This document shows, one piece after another, positions 21,477 through 31,041 of a stretch of DNA of 64,000 nucleotides. Source of the stretch: an uncultured Prevotellaceae bacterium (GTDB taxonomy: Bacteria; Bacteroidota; Bacteroidia; Bacteroidales; Bacteroidaceae); NCBI GenBank assembly GCA_900316315.1, contig ONCK01000006.1, forward strand, positions 82,109-146,108, read 5' to 3'. Position numbers and translations under genes: made by a program. Below the pieces are notes generated by a model. The model saw nothing but the letters and a program-made list of their open reading frames with translations, was not told where the DNA came from and ran no database searches. Numbering within the stretch: position 1 is the stretch's first letter; each line of letters begins with the position of its first letter.

Positions 21477-22856
21477 ATGAAAATATATCGTAACAGATTG
21501 CTGCATTGCCTGGTGCTAGCACTCTCACTATCGCTGCTGGCTCCGACAGCGCAGGCACAGGATAAGTCGCTCGACGAAGTGATATGGGTCGTGGGCAACG
21601 AGGCAATCCTGCGCTCTGACGTGGAGTACCAGCGGATCAACGCCGAACTCCAAGGACAACGCATTGACGGCGACCCCTACGTCGTCATACCCGAACAGTT
21701 TGCCATACAGAAGCTCTTTCTCCACCAGGCTGCCATAGACAGTATAGAGGTGGCCGAGTCAGACGTATCGTCCATGGTCAACGAGCAACTTAACTACATG
21801 ATACAGATGGCAGGCTCGGAGGAGAAGCTCGAGGAATACCGTGGCATGAGCATCAAGCAGATACGCGCCGAAATCATCAAGTACTATATTGACTCGGAAA
21901 AGATCCAGGAAGAAAAGAAAAAGATCATTGGTGACAAGAAGGTGACCCCAGCCGAGGTAAGACGCTACTTCAAGACCATGCCCGAGGACAGCCTGCCGTA
22001 CATTCCTCTTAAGGTCGAGGTGCAAATCCTTACTCGTGCCCCGGAGGTCGCTCCTGAGGAGATAGAGCGTGTTAAAAATGAACTGCTTGACTACGCGCGC
22101 CGCGTCAACTCCGGAGAGGCAAGCTTTGAGACCCTTGCACGCCTCTACTCAGAGGATGAAGGCTCTGCGCGCCAGGGAGGAGAGATAGGTTATAAGGGCA
22201 AGGCGGAGACGGTGCCTGAGTTCTCCAATGTTGCCTTCTCTCTGACAGATCCCAAGACTGTCTCGCGTATTGTACAGACGGAGTATGGCTACCATATCCT
22301 CCAGCTCATCGGACGCCGTGGTGACAAGGTCGATGTGCGGCATATCCTGCGTAAGCCCCGTGTGTCGGATACAGAGGTCAAGGTGACGCTCAATCGTCTC
22401 GACAGCGTGGCCAATGATATCAGAGCCAAGAAATTCTCCTTTGAGGACGCGGTGAAAGTCATTTCCGATGACAAGGATACAAAGAACAACAACGGACTTA
22501 TGGCCAACGTTGACCCCGAGACACGGACGCAGACTTCAAAGTTTGAAATGAAAGACTTGCCGCAGGAAGTGGCAAAAGTCGTCGACAAGATGCATATAGG
22601 TGAAGTCTCTGACCCCTTCACCATGGTCAACAGCAAAGGGCAGGAAGTGTGTGCTATCGTACTGCTTAAGAACCGTTACCCAGGTCACAAGGCCGATATT
22701 ACTGAGGACTTCCAGACACTGACCAATATTGTGTCGGAAAAACGCCAGCAGGAAATCCTGGACAAGTGGATCAGGGACAAACAAGCAACAACTTATATCA
22801 GCATCAAGGACGGTTGGCGTAAGACTGGCTACCGGTATCCCGGATGGATAAAATGA
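21477..22856 (+). CDS. SurA-like periplasmic chaperone/isomerase
   Basis: The 459-residue protein has a signal peptide (cleavage after about ALA-PTAQAQ, residue 26) and the SurA-type N-terminal segment LDEVIWVVGNEAILRSDVE. Two parvulin modules follow: about residues 180-285 (LKVEVQILT to YGYHILQLIG) and a second from VDVRHILRKPRVSD to about 395. This is the SurA architecture, so a role in escorting barrel proteins to the outer membrane is likely. It begins 9 bases after the preceding parvulin gene and its TGA stop overlaps the next ATG in an ATGA arrangement. Confidence 0.9.
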   Translation: MKIYRNRLLHCLVLALSLSLLAPTAQAQDKSLDEVIWVVGNEAILRSDVEYQRINAELQGQRIDGDPYVVIPEQFAIQKLFLHQAAIDSIEVAESDVSSMVNEQLNYMIQMAGSEEKLEEYRGMSIKQIRAEIIKYYIDSEKIQEEKKKIIGDKKVTPAEVRRYFKTMPEDSLPYIPLKVEVQILTRAPEVAPEEIERVKNELLDYARRVNSGEASFETLARLYSEDEGSARQGGEIGYKGKAETVPEFSNVAFSLTDPKTVSRIVQTEYGYHILQLIGRRGDKVDVRHILRKPRVSDTEVKVTLNRLDSVANDIRAKKFSFEDAVKVISDDKDTKNNNGLMANVDPETRTQTSKFEMKDLPQEVAKVVDKMHIGEVSDPFTMVNSKGQEVCAIVLLKNRYPGHKADITEDFQTLTNIVSEKRQQEILDKWIRDKQATTYISIKDGWRKTGYRYPGWIK

Positions 22857-24514
22857 TGTACTGCAAATCTCTCGCATACGCGATAAAGCAAATAGGAGTA
22901 TCAGGCACCTGTCTCTTGCTCCTATTTGTGTCTATGCTGCTCTGTGCCGGTACAGCATCAGCCAAAAACACGAAGTCGAAGCCACGCCCAAAGGGGGAGA
23001 AGATTGTGCTGCGTCATGCTGACCGGGTCAGCTACGACCAATTCAAACGTCCCGATGTACAGGTCTTTGTTGGCCATGTCTCTTTCAGCCACAATGGCGT
23101 GCAACTCTATTGCGACAGCGCCTGCTTCTATCAGAGTACCAACAGCTTCGAAGGTTTTGGCCACGTAAGGATGATTCAGGGTGACACCCTCTCACTGCGC
23201 GGCAAGTACATCTATTATGATGGCAACTCCCAGATTGCCCAGGCCCGACGAGGGGTGGTGCTCAAGCACCGTAAGACGACCCTGTACACCGACAGTCTCA
23301 ACTACGACCGTGTCTACAACGAAGGCTACTTCTTTGAAGGAGGCAAGTTGGTTGACGGCGGCAATGTGCTGACCTCAGACTGGGGACAGTATGAGACGAC
23401 GACGCGCAAGGCGCTATTTAATTACAATGTGAAGCTCGTCAGCAAGGACTATGTGCTGACATCCGATACTCTGCGCTATGACACACGTACCAAGATGGCT
23501 CGGATGACTGGCCCATCCAATGTCGTAAGCGGTGACACACATATCTACTCCGAAAAGGGAAATTTTAATACGGTGACCAAGAGCGTCGTACTCCTGGATC
23601 GCTCCATCATAGTCAACAAGGATCGCCAGATGGTTGGGGACTCTGTCGTTTACGACAAGGATACAGGTGTCTCTGAGGCTTTTCATAATGTGATATACCA
23701 CGACAAGGTTAACAAAAACATCCTCACCGGTGACTATTGTTACTACAATGAACGTACAGGATTTGCTCTGGCTCACGATAAGGCCGAGGTGCGCAACTAC
23801 TCCCAGCCGGATACACTCTATCTGCACGCGGATACATTTAAAGTATATACGTATAATTTAAAGACAGATTCCGTCTACCGCGTGCTTCGCGGCTACTATC
23901 ATGTGCGCTCCTACCGTACGGACATACAGTCTGTGGCTGACTCGATGTCGTACAACTCATCCCTGCGTCTTCTCTCTATGTACGGCAACCCCATAGCTTG
24001 GAGCGAAAAACGCCAGATCCTTGGTGAAGAGATACATGCCTACTTCAATGACTCCACCATCGACAGCATACGCGTCGTCAACCAAGCCTTGATGGTCGAG
24101 CAGATAGACAGTGTCTACTACAATCAGATTACGAGTAGCGAGATGCGCGTCTTCTTCCAAAACAAGGAGATGCGCGAATGCCGGGCCATCGGCAACGTCG
24201 TCGTGCTCTACTTCCCCTTTGATAGCGATAGTACGATGACAGGCATGAATCACTCCGAGACCAGTCTCATGCGCATGTTTATGGAAAACAAAAAGCTGCA
24301 AAAGATTTGGACCCGTGAGATTTCGGGCACTTTCTACCCTCTGGCCTTTACGACCAAAGACAATATGTATCTTGGCAATTTCGCCTGGTTTGACTACATG
24401 CGTCCGAAGGACAAAGATGACATCTTCGTCTGGCGGGATAAGACGGCCGGTACCAAGCTCAGCAAGACAGTGAGACGTGCCGTGCCTTTCCAAAGCTTGA
24501 AAAATATCAAGTAA
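22853..24514 (+). CDS. OstA-like lipopolysaccharide-transport family protein
   Basis: The product of about 553 residues has an N-terminal hydrophobic signal (ISGTCLLLLFVSMLLCAG region) and then repeated short beta strands of the OstA/LptA jellyroll type: GEKIVLRHADRVSYD, VQVFVGHVSFSHNGVQLYCDSA, NSFEGFGHVRMIQGDTLSLRGKYIYYDG. The large C-terminal barrel of LptD is absent, which is usual for the OstA-like paralogue in Bacteroidota. I chose the ATG at 22853, which forms ATGA with the surA stop; an ATG at 22844 is an alternative. A role in LPS transport or periplasmic bridging is inferred from the family. Confidence 0.82.
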   Translation: MMYCKSLAYAIKQIGVSGTCLLLLFVSMLLCAGTASAKNTKSKPRPKGEKIVLRHADRVSYDQFKRPDVQVFVGHVSFSHNGVQLYCDSACFYQSTNSFEGFGHVRMIQGDTLSLRGKYIYYDGNSQIAQARRGVVLKHRKTTLYTDSLNYDRVYNEGYFFEGGKLVDGGNVLTSDWGQYETTTRKALFNYNVKLVSKDYVLTSDTLRYDTRTKMARMTGPSNVVSGDTHIYSEKGNFNTVTKSVVLLDRSIIVNKDRQMVGDSVVYDKDTGVSEAFHNVIYHDKVNKNILTGDYCYYNERTGFALAHDKAEVRNYSQPDTLYLHADTFKVYTYNLKTDSVYRVLRGYYHVRSYRTDIQSVADSMSYNSSLRLLSMYGNPIAWSEKRQILGEEIHAYFNDSTIDSIRVVNQALMVEQIDSVYYNQITSSEMRVFFQNKEMRECRAIGNVVVLYFPFDSDSTMTGMNHSETSLMRMFMENKKLQKIWTREISGTFYPLAFTTKDNMYLGNFAWFDYMRPKDKDDIFVWRDKTAGTKLSKTVRRAVPFQSLKNIK

Positions 24515-24523
24515 GACTCAACT

Positions 24524-26377
24524 ATGGCCGATATCATTCACCTTTTGCCCGATGTAGTTGCCAACCAGATTGCTGCAGGTGAGGTCATCCAGCGCCCCGC
24601 TTCGGTTATCAAGGAGCTTATGGAAAATTCCATTGATGCGGGAGCTGACAAGATAGATGTGTGGGTGACCGACGCCGGCAAGACTTCCATCAAAGTGGTG
24701 GACAATGGCAAGGGCATGTCGGAGACAGACGCACGCCTCTCCTTTGAACGGCACGCGACGTCCAAGATTAAGGACGCGTCGGATCTCTTCCGTCTCCACA
24801 CCATGGGCTTTCGCGGCGAAGCCCTTGCCTCTATTGCCGCTGTGGCTCAAGTCGAACTGTGCACCCGTACTATTGATGACGAGCTCGGCATTAGCCTCTC
24901 CTTGTCCAACGCCAAGGTCATCGACCAGCATCCTGTTGCCTGTCAGAGGGGAGCGCAGTTTACGGTCAACAATCTCTTTTACAACGTTCCCGCTCGCCGT
25001 CGCTTCCTCAAGTCCGACGTGACGGAGATGAAGAATATCATGCAGGAGTTTGAGCGCGTAGCGCTCAACCATCCCGACGTCGAGTTTACTCTCCATCGCG
25101 ACGGCAACTTGCTGCTCGATTTGCGCAGCGGCTCATTCAAGAAGCGCATCGTAGACATTTTCGGCGCGAGCCTTGACAAAAACTTGCTGCCCATCCACGT
25201 CGAGACCTCGCTGGTCACCGTCGACGGCTTTGTCGGCACGCCCGAGAGCGCGAGAGTGAAGGGCGTGCAGCAATTCTTCTTCGTCAATGAGCGATATATG
25301 CGCCATCCCTATTTCCATCGTGCAGTAATGTCTGCCTATGAGCGACTAGTGCCCCAAGACCGTCAGGTAGCCTACTTCATCATGCTGGAAGTTGATCCCT
25401 CGCGGATAGACGTCAATATTCACCCGACAAAGACCGAAATCAAGTTTTCCGACGAGCAGGCCATCTGGCAGATACTTATGGCGGTGATCAAGGAAGCCCT
25501 CGGACGCTTCAACGAAGTGCCCTCGATAGACTTTACTCCTGCTTCCGTACCTAGCATACCGACATACAATCCGCAAAATCCCAAGCCCAATATACCGCCT
25601 CAAGTCTCTGTACAGCAGGATTACAATCCCTTTGACAAGCCCGCTTCCAGGGCTGTTGCCGGACAGGGCGGATACGATTGTCGCCACTCGGCGCATCCGG
25701 TAGATCCGCACTGGGAGGCACTCTACGGTAGCCCACGACCCGAGAGAGAGGTACCGGGGCAACAAGATGCGCTCCTCTATCGCGACGCGCCAGAAATAGA
25801 CCGAAAAGAGTGGGAAGCCGAGGGGGTTTCGTGCATGCAGTATGACAGGTACATCATTACATCTTCCCAGTCGGGACTGATGGTTATCGACCAGCATCGG
25901 GCCCATATCCGTGTACTTTATGACAAGTTCCTGGCGCGACTTGCCCATCACGATGGCATTTCCCAAGGGCTGCTTTTCCCAGAGCTCTTCCAGATACCCG
26001 TCTCGCAGTCTGTTGTACTCAATAGGCTTTTGGACGACTTCAAGGCTGTCGGCTTTGATATCGCCTCGATGGGTGGAGGCAGCTATGCTGTCAAGGGTGT
26101 ACCCGCGGGCACTGAGCGACAAAATTCTGTGGATTTTGTTATGTACATTCTCAGTCAATATGGCACCAAGGAGACACCTCAATCCACGCTTCATTCTTCT
26201 ATAGCTTTAACATTAGCAAAAAATAACGCAATTTTACCCAATCAGCAGTTGACAAAGGACGAAATGAACCAACTTATTGCTGATTTGTTGTCCTGCCAAA
26301 CGCCAAAATACACACCTGAGGGCCATCAGGTCATGGCCATATTGGATGCAGATAAGCTTAAGGCATTGCTTAAATAG
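24524..26377 (+). CDS. mutL: DNA mismatch repair protein MutL
   Basis: The 617-residue protein couples mismatch recognition to strand removal. The GHKL ATPase domain is intact: ENSIDAGAD, DNGKGM and HTMGFRGEALASIAAV within the first 110 residues, and NVHPTKTEIKF-like INVHPTKTEIKFSD near 305. The C-terminal dimerisation domain begins near residue 430. The endonuclease motif DQHA(X)2E(X)4E reads DQHRAHIRVLYDKF, with the glutamates missing, so nicking activity of the usual type is unlikely. It lies 9 bases after the OstA-like gene in the same unit. Confidence 0.95.
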   Translation: MADIIHLLPDVVANQIAAGEVIQRPASVIKELMENSIDAGADKIDVWVTDAGKTSIKVVDNGKGMSETDARLSFERHATSKIKDASDLFRLHTMGFRGEALASIAAVAQVELCTRTIDDELGISLSLSNAKVIDQHPVACQRGAQFTVNNLFYNVPARRRFLKSDVTEMKNIMQEFERVALNHPDVEFTLHRDGNLLLDLRSGSFKKRIVDIFGASLDKNLLPIHVETSLVTVDGFVGTPESARVKGVQQFFFVNERYMRHPYFHRAVMSAYERLVPQDRQVAYFIMLEVDPSRIDVNIHPTKTEIKFSDEQAIWQILMAVIKEALGRFNEVPSIDFTPASVPSIPTYNPQNPKPNIPPQVSVQQDYNPFDKPASRAVAGQGGYDCRHSAHPVDPHWEALYGSPRPEREVPGQQDALLYRDAPEIDRKEWEAEGVSCMQYDRYIITSSQSGLMVIDQHRAHIRVLYDKFLARLAHHDGISQGLLFPELFQIPVSQSVVLNRLLDDFKAVGFDIASMGGGSYAVKGVPAGTERQNSVDFVMYILSQYGTKETPQSTLHSSIALTLAKNNAILPNQQLTKDEMNQLIADLLSCQTPKYTPEGHQVMAILDADKLKALLK

Positions 26378-26436
26378 GAAGAAATGGCCTTTTTGTTGAA
26401 AAAAAACTAATTTGCCAAAAGATTTTACGCTAAAAA

Positions 26437-26468
26437 TTTGTTCGCTATCGGGACTTTTCATACTTTTG
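26437..26468 (+). promoter_or_regulatory. promoter of the OmpA-family gene
   Basis: TTTG (26437-26440) and TACTTTTG (26461-26468) are 20 bases apart, a textbook Bacteroidota promoter, giving a 5' leader of about 55 bases. Confidence 0.82.
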
Positions 26469-26532
26469 CAGTGAAAATGAATTGTTAAAAGACTTTGAAG
26501 AACAACAGAGTTATAATTAAAAAATAAGAAGT

Positions 26533-27702
26533 ATGAAAAAATTAATGTTTGTATTGGCCTTTGTAGGCTTGTCTTCATTTGCTCTCGCTCAAGAGACAAA
26601 TGTACCTACTAAGAAGTACAGCGTAGCAACCAACTCCTTCTGGAGCAATTGGTTCGTACAGGTAGGTGGTGCTTACAATGTATTCTACTCCAACGAGCAG
26701 CACGGACTGGGTCTTGACAACAATCCTTTCAAGGCATTCCGTCGTGACTGGGGCTTCGGCGTAGGCGTAGGTAAGTGGTTTACTCCCGGTATCGGACTCC
26801 GTACCAAAGTCAATGGCGTATGGGGCAAAGCTGTCGTATCTGAGAACAATAGCGTCAACAAGGAGCATGGTAAGTATTACTGGACTGCCAATGAGCAAGT
26901 GCTCTTCAATCTGAGCAACCTTCTCTTTGGCTACAACTCAACTCGTGTTTGGAACTTCATTCCTTACTTGGGCGCAGGCGTTACCCGCAACTGCTCTGAC
27001 AATATCTATGGCATGGGCTGGAACGCTGGTATCCTCAACACTTGGCGTCTGAGCAAGCACCTCAATATCTATCTTGACCTTAGCGCCAACAGCCTTGAGC
27101 CTAAGACCGATGGTCTGAAGACTGCCCCGGGTCATGAGGGTAAGGAGGGTCACTCTTTCGTCAACTACGACCGTATCATCACAGCTGAAGCTGGTCTCCA
27201 GTTCAACCTTGGCAAGTCCACATGGGAGAAAGTGCCCGATGTTGACGCTCTCATGGCTATGAACAAGGAGCAGATGGACGCTCTCAACGCTTCTCTGCGT
27301 GACGCTCAGAACGAGAACGCTCGCTTGAAGAACCTTCTGGCTAACCAAAAGGCTGGGACCAAGGAAGTTGTTAAGAAGGAACTGGCTACTACTGCACAGT
27401 CCGTATTCTTTAACATCAACAAGTCCAAGATTGCTTCTCGCAAGGACCTCGTCAATGTCAAGGAAGTTGCTAACTACGCTAAGTCTAATGGCAACAAGAT
27501 TGTTGTTACAGGTTATGCTGATAGCAAGACTGGTAGCGCTGCCTTCAACCAGAAGTTGAGCCAGGCTCGTGCCGAGGCTGTTGCTAACGAACTTGTAAAG
27601 ATGGGTGTAAGCCGCGACAATATCATCGTTAAGGCTGCAGGTGGTGTAAACGACCTCTCTCCGATCTCTTACAACCGTCGTGCTACTGTTGAGCTTCAAT
27701 AA
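26533..27702 (+). CDS. OmpA-family outer-membrane protein
   Basis: The 389-residue product has a signal peptide (cleaved near FALAQ, residue 20), an N-terminal eight-stranded-type barrel (about 25-230), a short coiled linker (NKEQMDALNASLRDAQNENARLKNLL, about 245-275) and a C-terminal OmpA peptidoglycan-binding domain with GYADSKTGSAAFNQKLSQARAEAVANEL. Codon use is strongly biased towards a small set (AAG, GGT, CGT, AAC), unlike flanking genes, which fits a highly expressed porin-like structural protein. It has a strong promoter and its own terminator, so it is monocistronic. Confidence 0.92.
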   Translation: MKKLMFVLAFVGLSSFALAQETNVPTKKYSVATNSFWSNWFVQVGGAYNVFYSNEQHGLGLDNNPFKAFRRDWGFGVGVGKWFTPGIGLRTKVNGVWGKAVVSENNSVNKEHGKYYWTANEQVLFNLSNLLFGYNSTRVWNFIPYLGAGVTRNCSDNIYGMGWNAGILNTWRLSKHLNIYLDLSANSLEPKTDGLKTAPGHEGKEGHSFVNYDRIITAEAGLQFNLGKSTWEKVPDVDALMAMNKEQMDALNASLRDAQNENARLKNLLANQKAGTKEVVKKELATTAQSVFFNINKSKIASRKDLVNVKEVANYAKSNGNKIVVTGYADSKTGSAAFNQKLSQARAEAVANELVKMGVSRDNIIVKAAGGVNDLSPISYNRRATVELQ

Positions 27703-27728
27703 TTATTTAGATTTATTATAACTCAACG

Positions 27729-27760
27729 AGAGGCAGGTCCATTAGGGCCTGCCTCTTTTG
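27729..27760 (+). terminator. intrinsic terminator of the OmpA-family gene
   Basis: AGAGGCAGG (27729-27737) pairs perfectly with CCTGCCTCT (27748-27756), extended inwards to an ATTA loop, and is followed by TTTTG. Confidence 0.9.
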
Positions 27761-29113
27761 TATGTTCTCATATTTTCCCCCATTTGTTCCGGACGTAGGC
27801 CACTATTTCAGATCAGTGAAAAATCAATGTACCGAAAACTCCTTTTATTGTCCGGTGAATGTGAACCGGTAATTCTTTCGCCGCATTTATTGTTTATTTT
27901 GCGGACATACGCCCGTAATAGACGCCTCTTTGAAAGGGTAATCGGATGAATTGGGACTAATGATGTGTCGATTACGCTTCTTGTCCTCCTTTATAAATAA
28001 AAGTCATTTCTGTTTGCATCGCTTTTAGACGATACAGGCCTGGTTCTGATGCCTCTCTCTATTGCAGGTAATTGTTTATCAAGAGCTTATATGCTCGGAA
28101 AGCTTGTCCAATTTTACAAAGTCTTGTAGGGGTAATCATTCTATAATAAAAAATTATTTTGAAGAGGCCAGTTGGTTCTCTAAGAATAGCAGTCGACAAT
28201 CTATTTAAATTAGTTCTTTAACTTGTTGAATTCCAATATTTTGCAGCTGTCATTTGATGCGTTTGTAACTATTTGTCTATCAAGCAATAACAACTCGCCT
28301 TACAATTTAAACTACATCGGACCTAGTTTAAACTACATCTGACCTTGTAACGTGAACAAGGTGACTTGAAATGATGGAGTCGGTACCAGTACGAGGCAGT
28401 ATTTCAAATTTATTATATAAAAAAATACGAAGGGTCGTACACATTGGCTATTATACGGAGATAATGACCGTATACGTACGATGATTTCACGCGTGAAGAT
28501 ATTTTCAAAGTGTGCTGTCTTGGAAGTGACGCGATGGACTGTGTTGGAACAGTACAACAAAATCGATTGGACCGGTCTGAATTTTAATTGTTTCTTAGCT
28601 GTAGCATCAGACACCTCAACATCGACTGCGCATTCTCCACGACATTTTGCCGCCTTCTGTTGTCACGTGTTCATTTGCAATGATTTCGGTCTTGCCGCAC
28701 TCTGGCACGTGCCATTGTCCTCTGTGGCAACGTCAAGTGTCACGCCGGGGTGTTTGACTGTATGTCTGTCACGCAGGGCCTTTGGAGTTTTGTCTTGTTG
28801 TTATGAAGTTTGTTCATTTTATTTTGTCTCTTATGTGGATACTTCCGCAGTCTCATAGTAGGGTCATCTGTGCTGCATTTCCTCATACAGCGCTATATTC
28901 TCATGGCATTTGTATAAGGAGAAGTGATTGGGAAAGGGTGGGGGAGTAAAGACGCGGTATCTCGGTTGCGCATGACAATTGCAGGGCTGTTAGCAGGTAT
29001 CGGATAGAAGTTGGGCTTGGCTGAATGTCACACGATACGGATGCTACTGAAGTATGGCGCACTAAATCTTAATTTTTAGGGAAATATAGGACATTCACTC
29101 TCCTAAAAATGTG
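27761..29113. other. AT-rich gene-poor interval before rnpB
   Basis: About 1.35 kb with no credible gene. The longest frames (for example 28481-28858) lack a promoter and read as random, Cys- and Ser-rich composition. The only recognised element is the inverted copy of the dispersed repeat at 28272-28370. Confidence 0.6.
28272..28370 (-). repeat. dispersed intergenic repeat, copy 3 (inverted)
   Basis: Read on the minus strand it has CCTTGT-N7-ACAAGG, then two adjacent units GTCAGATGTAGTTTAAACT and GTCCGATGTAGTTTAAATT (21-bp period), then AAGGCGAGTTGTTATTGCTT. It matches 9441-9530 along its whole length and is the best preserved copy. Confidence 0.78.
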
Positions 29114-29121
29114 TAACTTTG
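29114..29121 (+). promoter_or_regulatory. -7 box upstream of rnpB
   Basis: TAACTTTG fits the consensus and lies 34 bases before the P1 stem of RNase P RNA. The -33 region has no clear TTTG, so the promoter is only partly supported. Confidence 0.5.
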
Positions 29122-29155
29122 CAGCTGAGATTTTTGGATACCTGAATATATCATA

Positions 29156-29545
29156 GAGTAGAGTTGTGGTGGCCTGCCGCTGTCACCCTCGGGTGAAAGA
29201 GGAAAGTCCGGGCAGCATAGAGCAATCTGCTTCTTAACGGGAAGTCGTCCGTGAGGGCGAAGCAGCGTAGAAGAAAACAACCGCCGGCCTGTGTCGGCAA
29301 GGGTGAGAACGTGAGGCAAGAGCTCACGGCGGCAGGTAGTGATATCTGTCGTGTACGCCTCAGATGCTGAAAGTTCAAGTATACCAGTGTGCTAAAGGGC
29401 GGCTCGCCTGAGTGGAACGACGCTGGAGGGTAGAATGATGGAGCTGTGTGGTGACGCATGGCCTAGATAAATGGCAGACACCCGAGTTTTTTGCTGTCAA
29501 GGCCGACTCGGGGACAAAACCCGGCTTATACGACAACTCTGCTCC
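29156..29545 (+). ncRNA. rnpB: RNase P RNA (type A)
   Basis: This is the catalytic RNA that trims the 5' ends of tRNA precursors. The conserved block GAGGAAAGTCCGGGC lies at about 29198-29213, AGATAAATGGCAGAC at about 29465-29479, and ACAAAACCCGGCTTA at about 29513-29527; these are the universal core regions. Helix P1 closes the molecule: GAGTAGAGTTGT (29156-29167) pairs with ACAACTCTGCTC (29533-29544) with one G.U. A short T run follows. Length of about 390 bases is typical for bacterial type A. purB begins 78 bases downstream with its own promoter. Confidence 0.97.
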
Positions 29546-29561
29546 TTTTTGTAAGCATTCA

Positions 29562-29593
29562 TTTGGACTATTCCTATAAATAAATTATCTTTG
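29562..29593 (+). promoter_or_regulatory. promoter of purB
   Basis: TTTG (29562-29565) and TATCTTTG (29586-29593) are exactly 20 bases apart, 30 bases before the purB ATG. Confidence 0.8.
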
Positions 29594-29623
29594 TATCACC
29601 TTTAAATTATAATACCCCATAAG

Positions 29624-30973
29624 ATGCTCACGCTTGACAGTTTGACGGCTGTTGGTCCCATTGACGGCCGTTACCATGAGAAGACCTCCGTACTGAGTAA
29701 CTATTTTTCCGAATATGCATTGATCCGTTACAGAGTGCATGTCGAGATAGAGTATTTTATCATGCTCTGCAAGATACCCTTGCCTCAGCTCAAGGGAATT
29801 GATCATGCACTGCTCGACAAGCTGCAGAGTATATATACCGATTTCAACGAATCTGATGCAGCCCGTGTCAAGGAGATAGAGCGTGTGACCAATCACGATG
29901 TCAAAGCCATAGAGTATTTCATCAAGGAAAAGATGGATCAGATTGGAGGCTTTGACGCTTATAAGGAGTTTATCCATTTTGGCCTCACATCGCAGGATAT
30001 CAACAATACTTCTTTCCCCATGATGATGCGCGATGCCATCCGTGAGGTGTACCAACCGGCGCTGACAGAACTGATCGACAAGCTCAACTTGCTCGCTGAG
30101 GAATGGAAGGATATCCCGATGCTTGCCCATACTCATGGTCAGCCGGCTAGCCCGACCCGTCTGGGCAAAGAAATCAAGGTCTTCAGTTATCGTCTGGAGC
30201 GACAGTTTGACGAGTTGAAGCGAATTCCGTTTACAGCCAAGTTTGGTGGTGCGACGGGCAACTTCAATGCGCATCACGTAGCCTATCCCGACTATGACTG
30301 GAAGGCGATTGCCAATGACTTCGTCAACCATACGCTGGGTTTGGAGCGTGAGCAGTACACCACGCAGATATCCAATTACGATTTTACGGCAGAGATATTT
30401 GACGCCCTGCGCCGTATCAATACCATCATCATCGATATGGATCGAGACTTCTGGCAGTATATCTCGATGAACTATTTCAAACAGAAGATCAAGGCAGGAG
30501 AGGTTGGCTCGAGTGCTATGCCTCACAAGGTTAATCCCATTGACTTCGAAAACTCGGAGGGCAATCTCGGCGTAGCCAATGCTCTGCTGGCCCACCTCAG
30601 CATGAAGCTGCCGATAAGCCGCATGCAGCGCGACTTGACCGACTCTACGACCCTTCGCAATATCGGTGTGCCCCTCGGGCATATCCTCATTGCCATCAAG
30701 AGTTCGCTCAAGGGACTCAACAAGCTCCTGCTCCACGAGGAGACCATCCGCCGCGACCTCGATGACTGCTGGGCTGTCGTCGCAGAGGGTATCCAGACTA
30801 TCCTGCGTCGCGAGAGTTATCCTCATCCCTACGAGGCGCTTAAGGCTCTTACCCGTACCAATAATGATATTACCCAGGAGAGCATTCGCCACTTCATTGA
30901 CGGACTCAACGTCAGCGAGAGTGTGAAGGAGGAGCTCCGCGCAATCACCCCCCATACCTACACAGGTATCTAA
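29624..30973 (+). CDS. purB: adenylosuccinate lyase
   Basis: The 449-residue enzyme cleaves SAICAR and adenylosuccinate in purine synthesis. The superfamily signature SSAMPHKVNPIDFENSEGN is present (about residues 290-310) with the catalytic serine in its flexible loop, and the THGQPASPTRLGKE segment holds the catalytic histidine region. The long helical bundle is uninterrupted and the length is typical. It is the first gene of a probable unit purB-rluB-asnS. Confidence 0.96.
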   Translation: MLTLDSLTAVGPIDGRYHEKTSVLSNYFSEYALIRYRVHVEIEYFIMLCKIPLPQLKGIDHALLDKLQSIYTDFNESDAARVKEIERVTNHDVKAIEYFIKEKMDQIGGFDAYKEFIHFGLTSQDINNTSFPMMMRDAIREVYQPALTELIDKLNLLAEEWKDIPMLAHTHGQPASPTRLGKEIKVFSYRLERQFDELKRIPFTAKFGGATGNFNAHHVAYPDYDWKAIANDFVNHTLGLEREQYTTQISNYDFTAEIFDALRRINTIIIDMDRDFWQYISMNYFKQKIKAGEVGSSAMPHKVNPIDFENSEGNLGVANALLAHLSMKLPISRMQRDLTDSTTLRNIGVPLGHILIAIKSSLKGLNKLLLHEETIRRDLDDCWAVVAEGIQTILRRESYPHPYEALKALTRTNNDITQESIRHFIDGLNVSESVKEELRAITPHTYTGI

Positions 30974-31041
30974 TTACTATCCACAAGATATTACCACTAA
31001 GTTTATTAAACCTTTTAATCAGCCGTGAGGCTAATGAAAAC

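Noticed and set aside
28481..28858. 125-codon plus-strand frame in the 28-kb interval
   Set aside because: Cys/Ser-rich random composition, no signal, no promoter and no resemblance to any family.
29151..29459. 102-codon frame on the minus strand over 29.2-29.5 kb
   Set aside because: It lies entirely within the RNase P RNA gene and is explained by it.
29585..30955. 456-codon open frame antisense to purB, with similar frames antisense to asnS, dxr and atpB
   Set aside because: All mirror well-supported genes and show no family resemblance or promoter.
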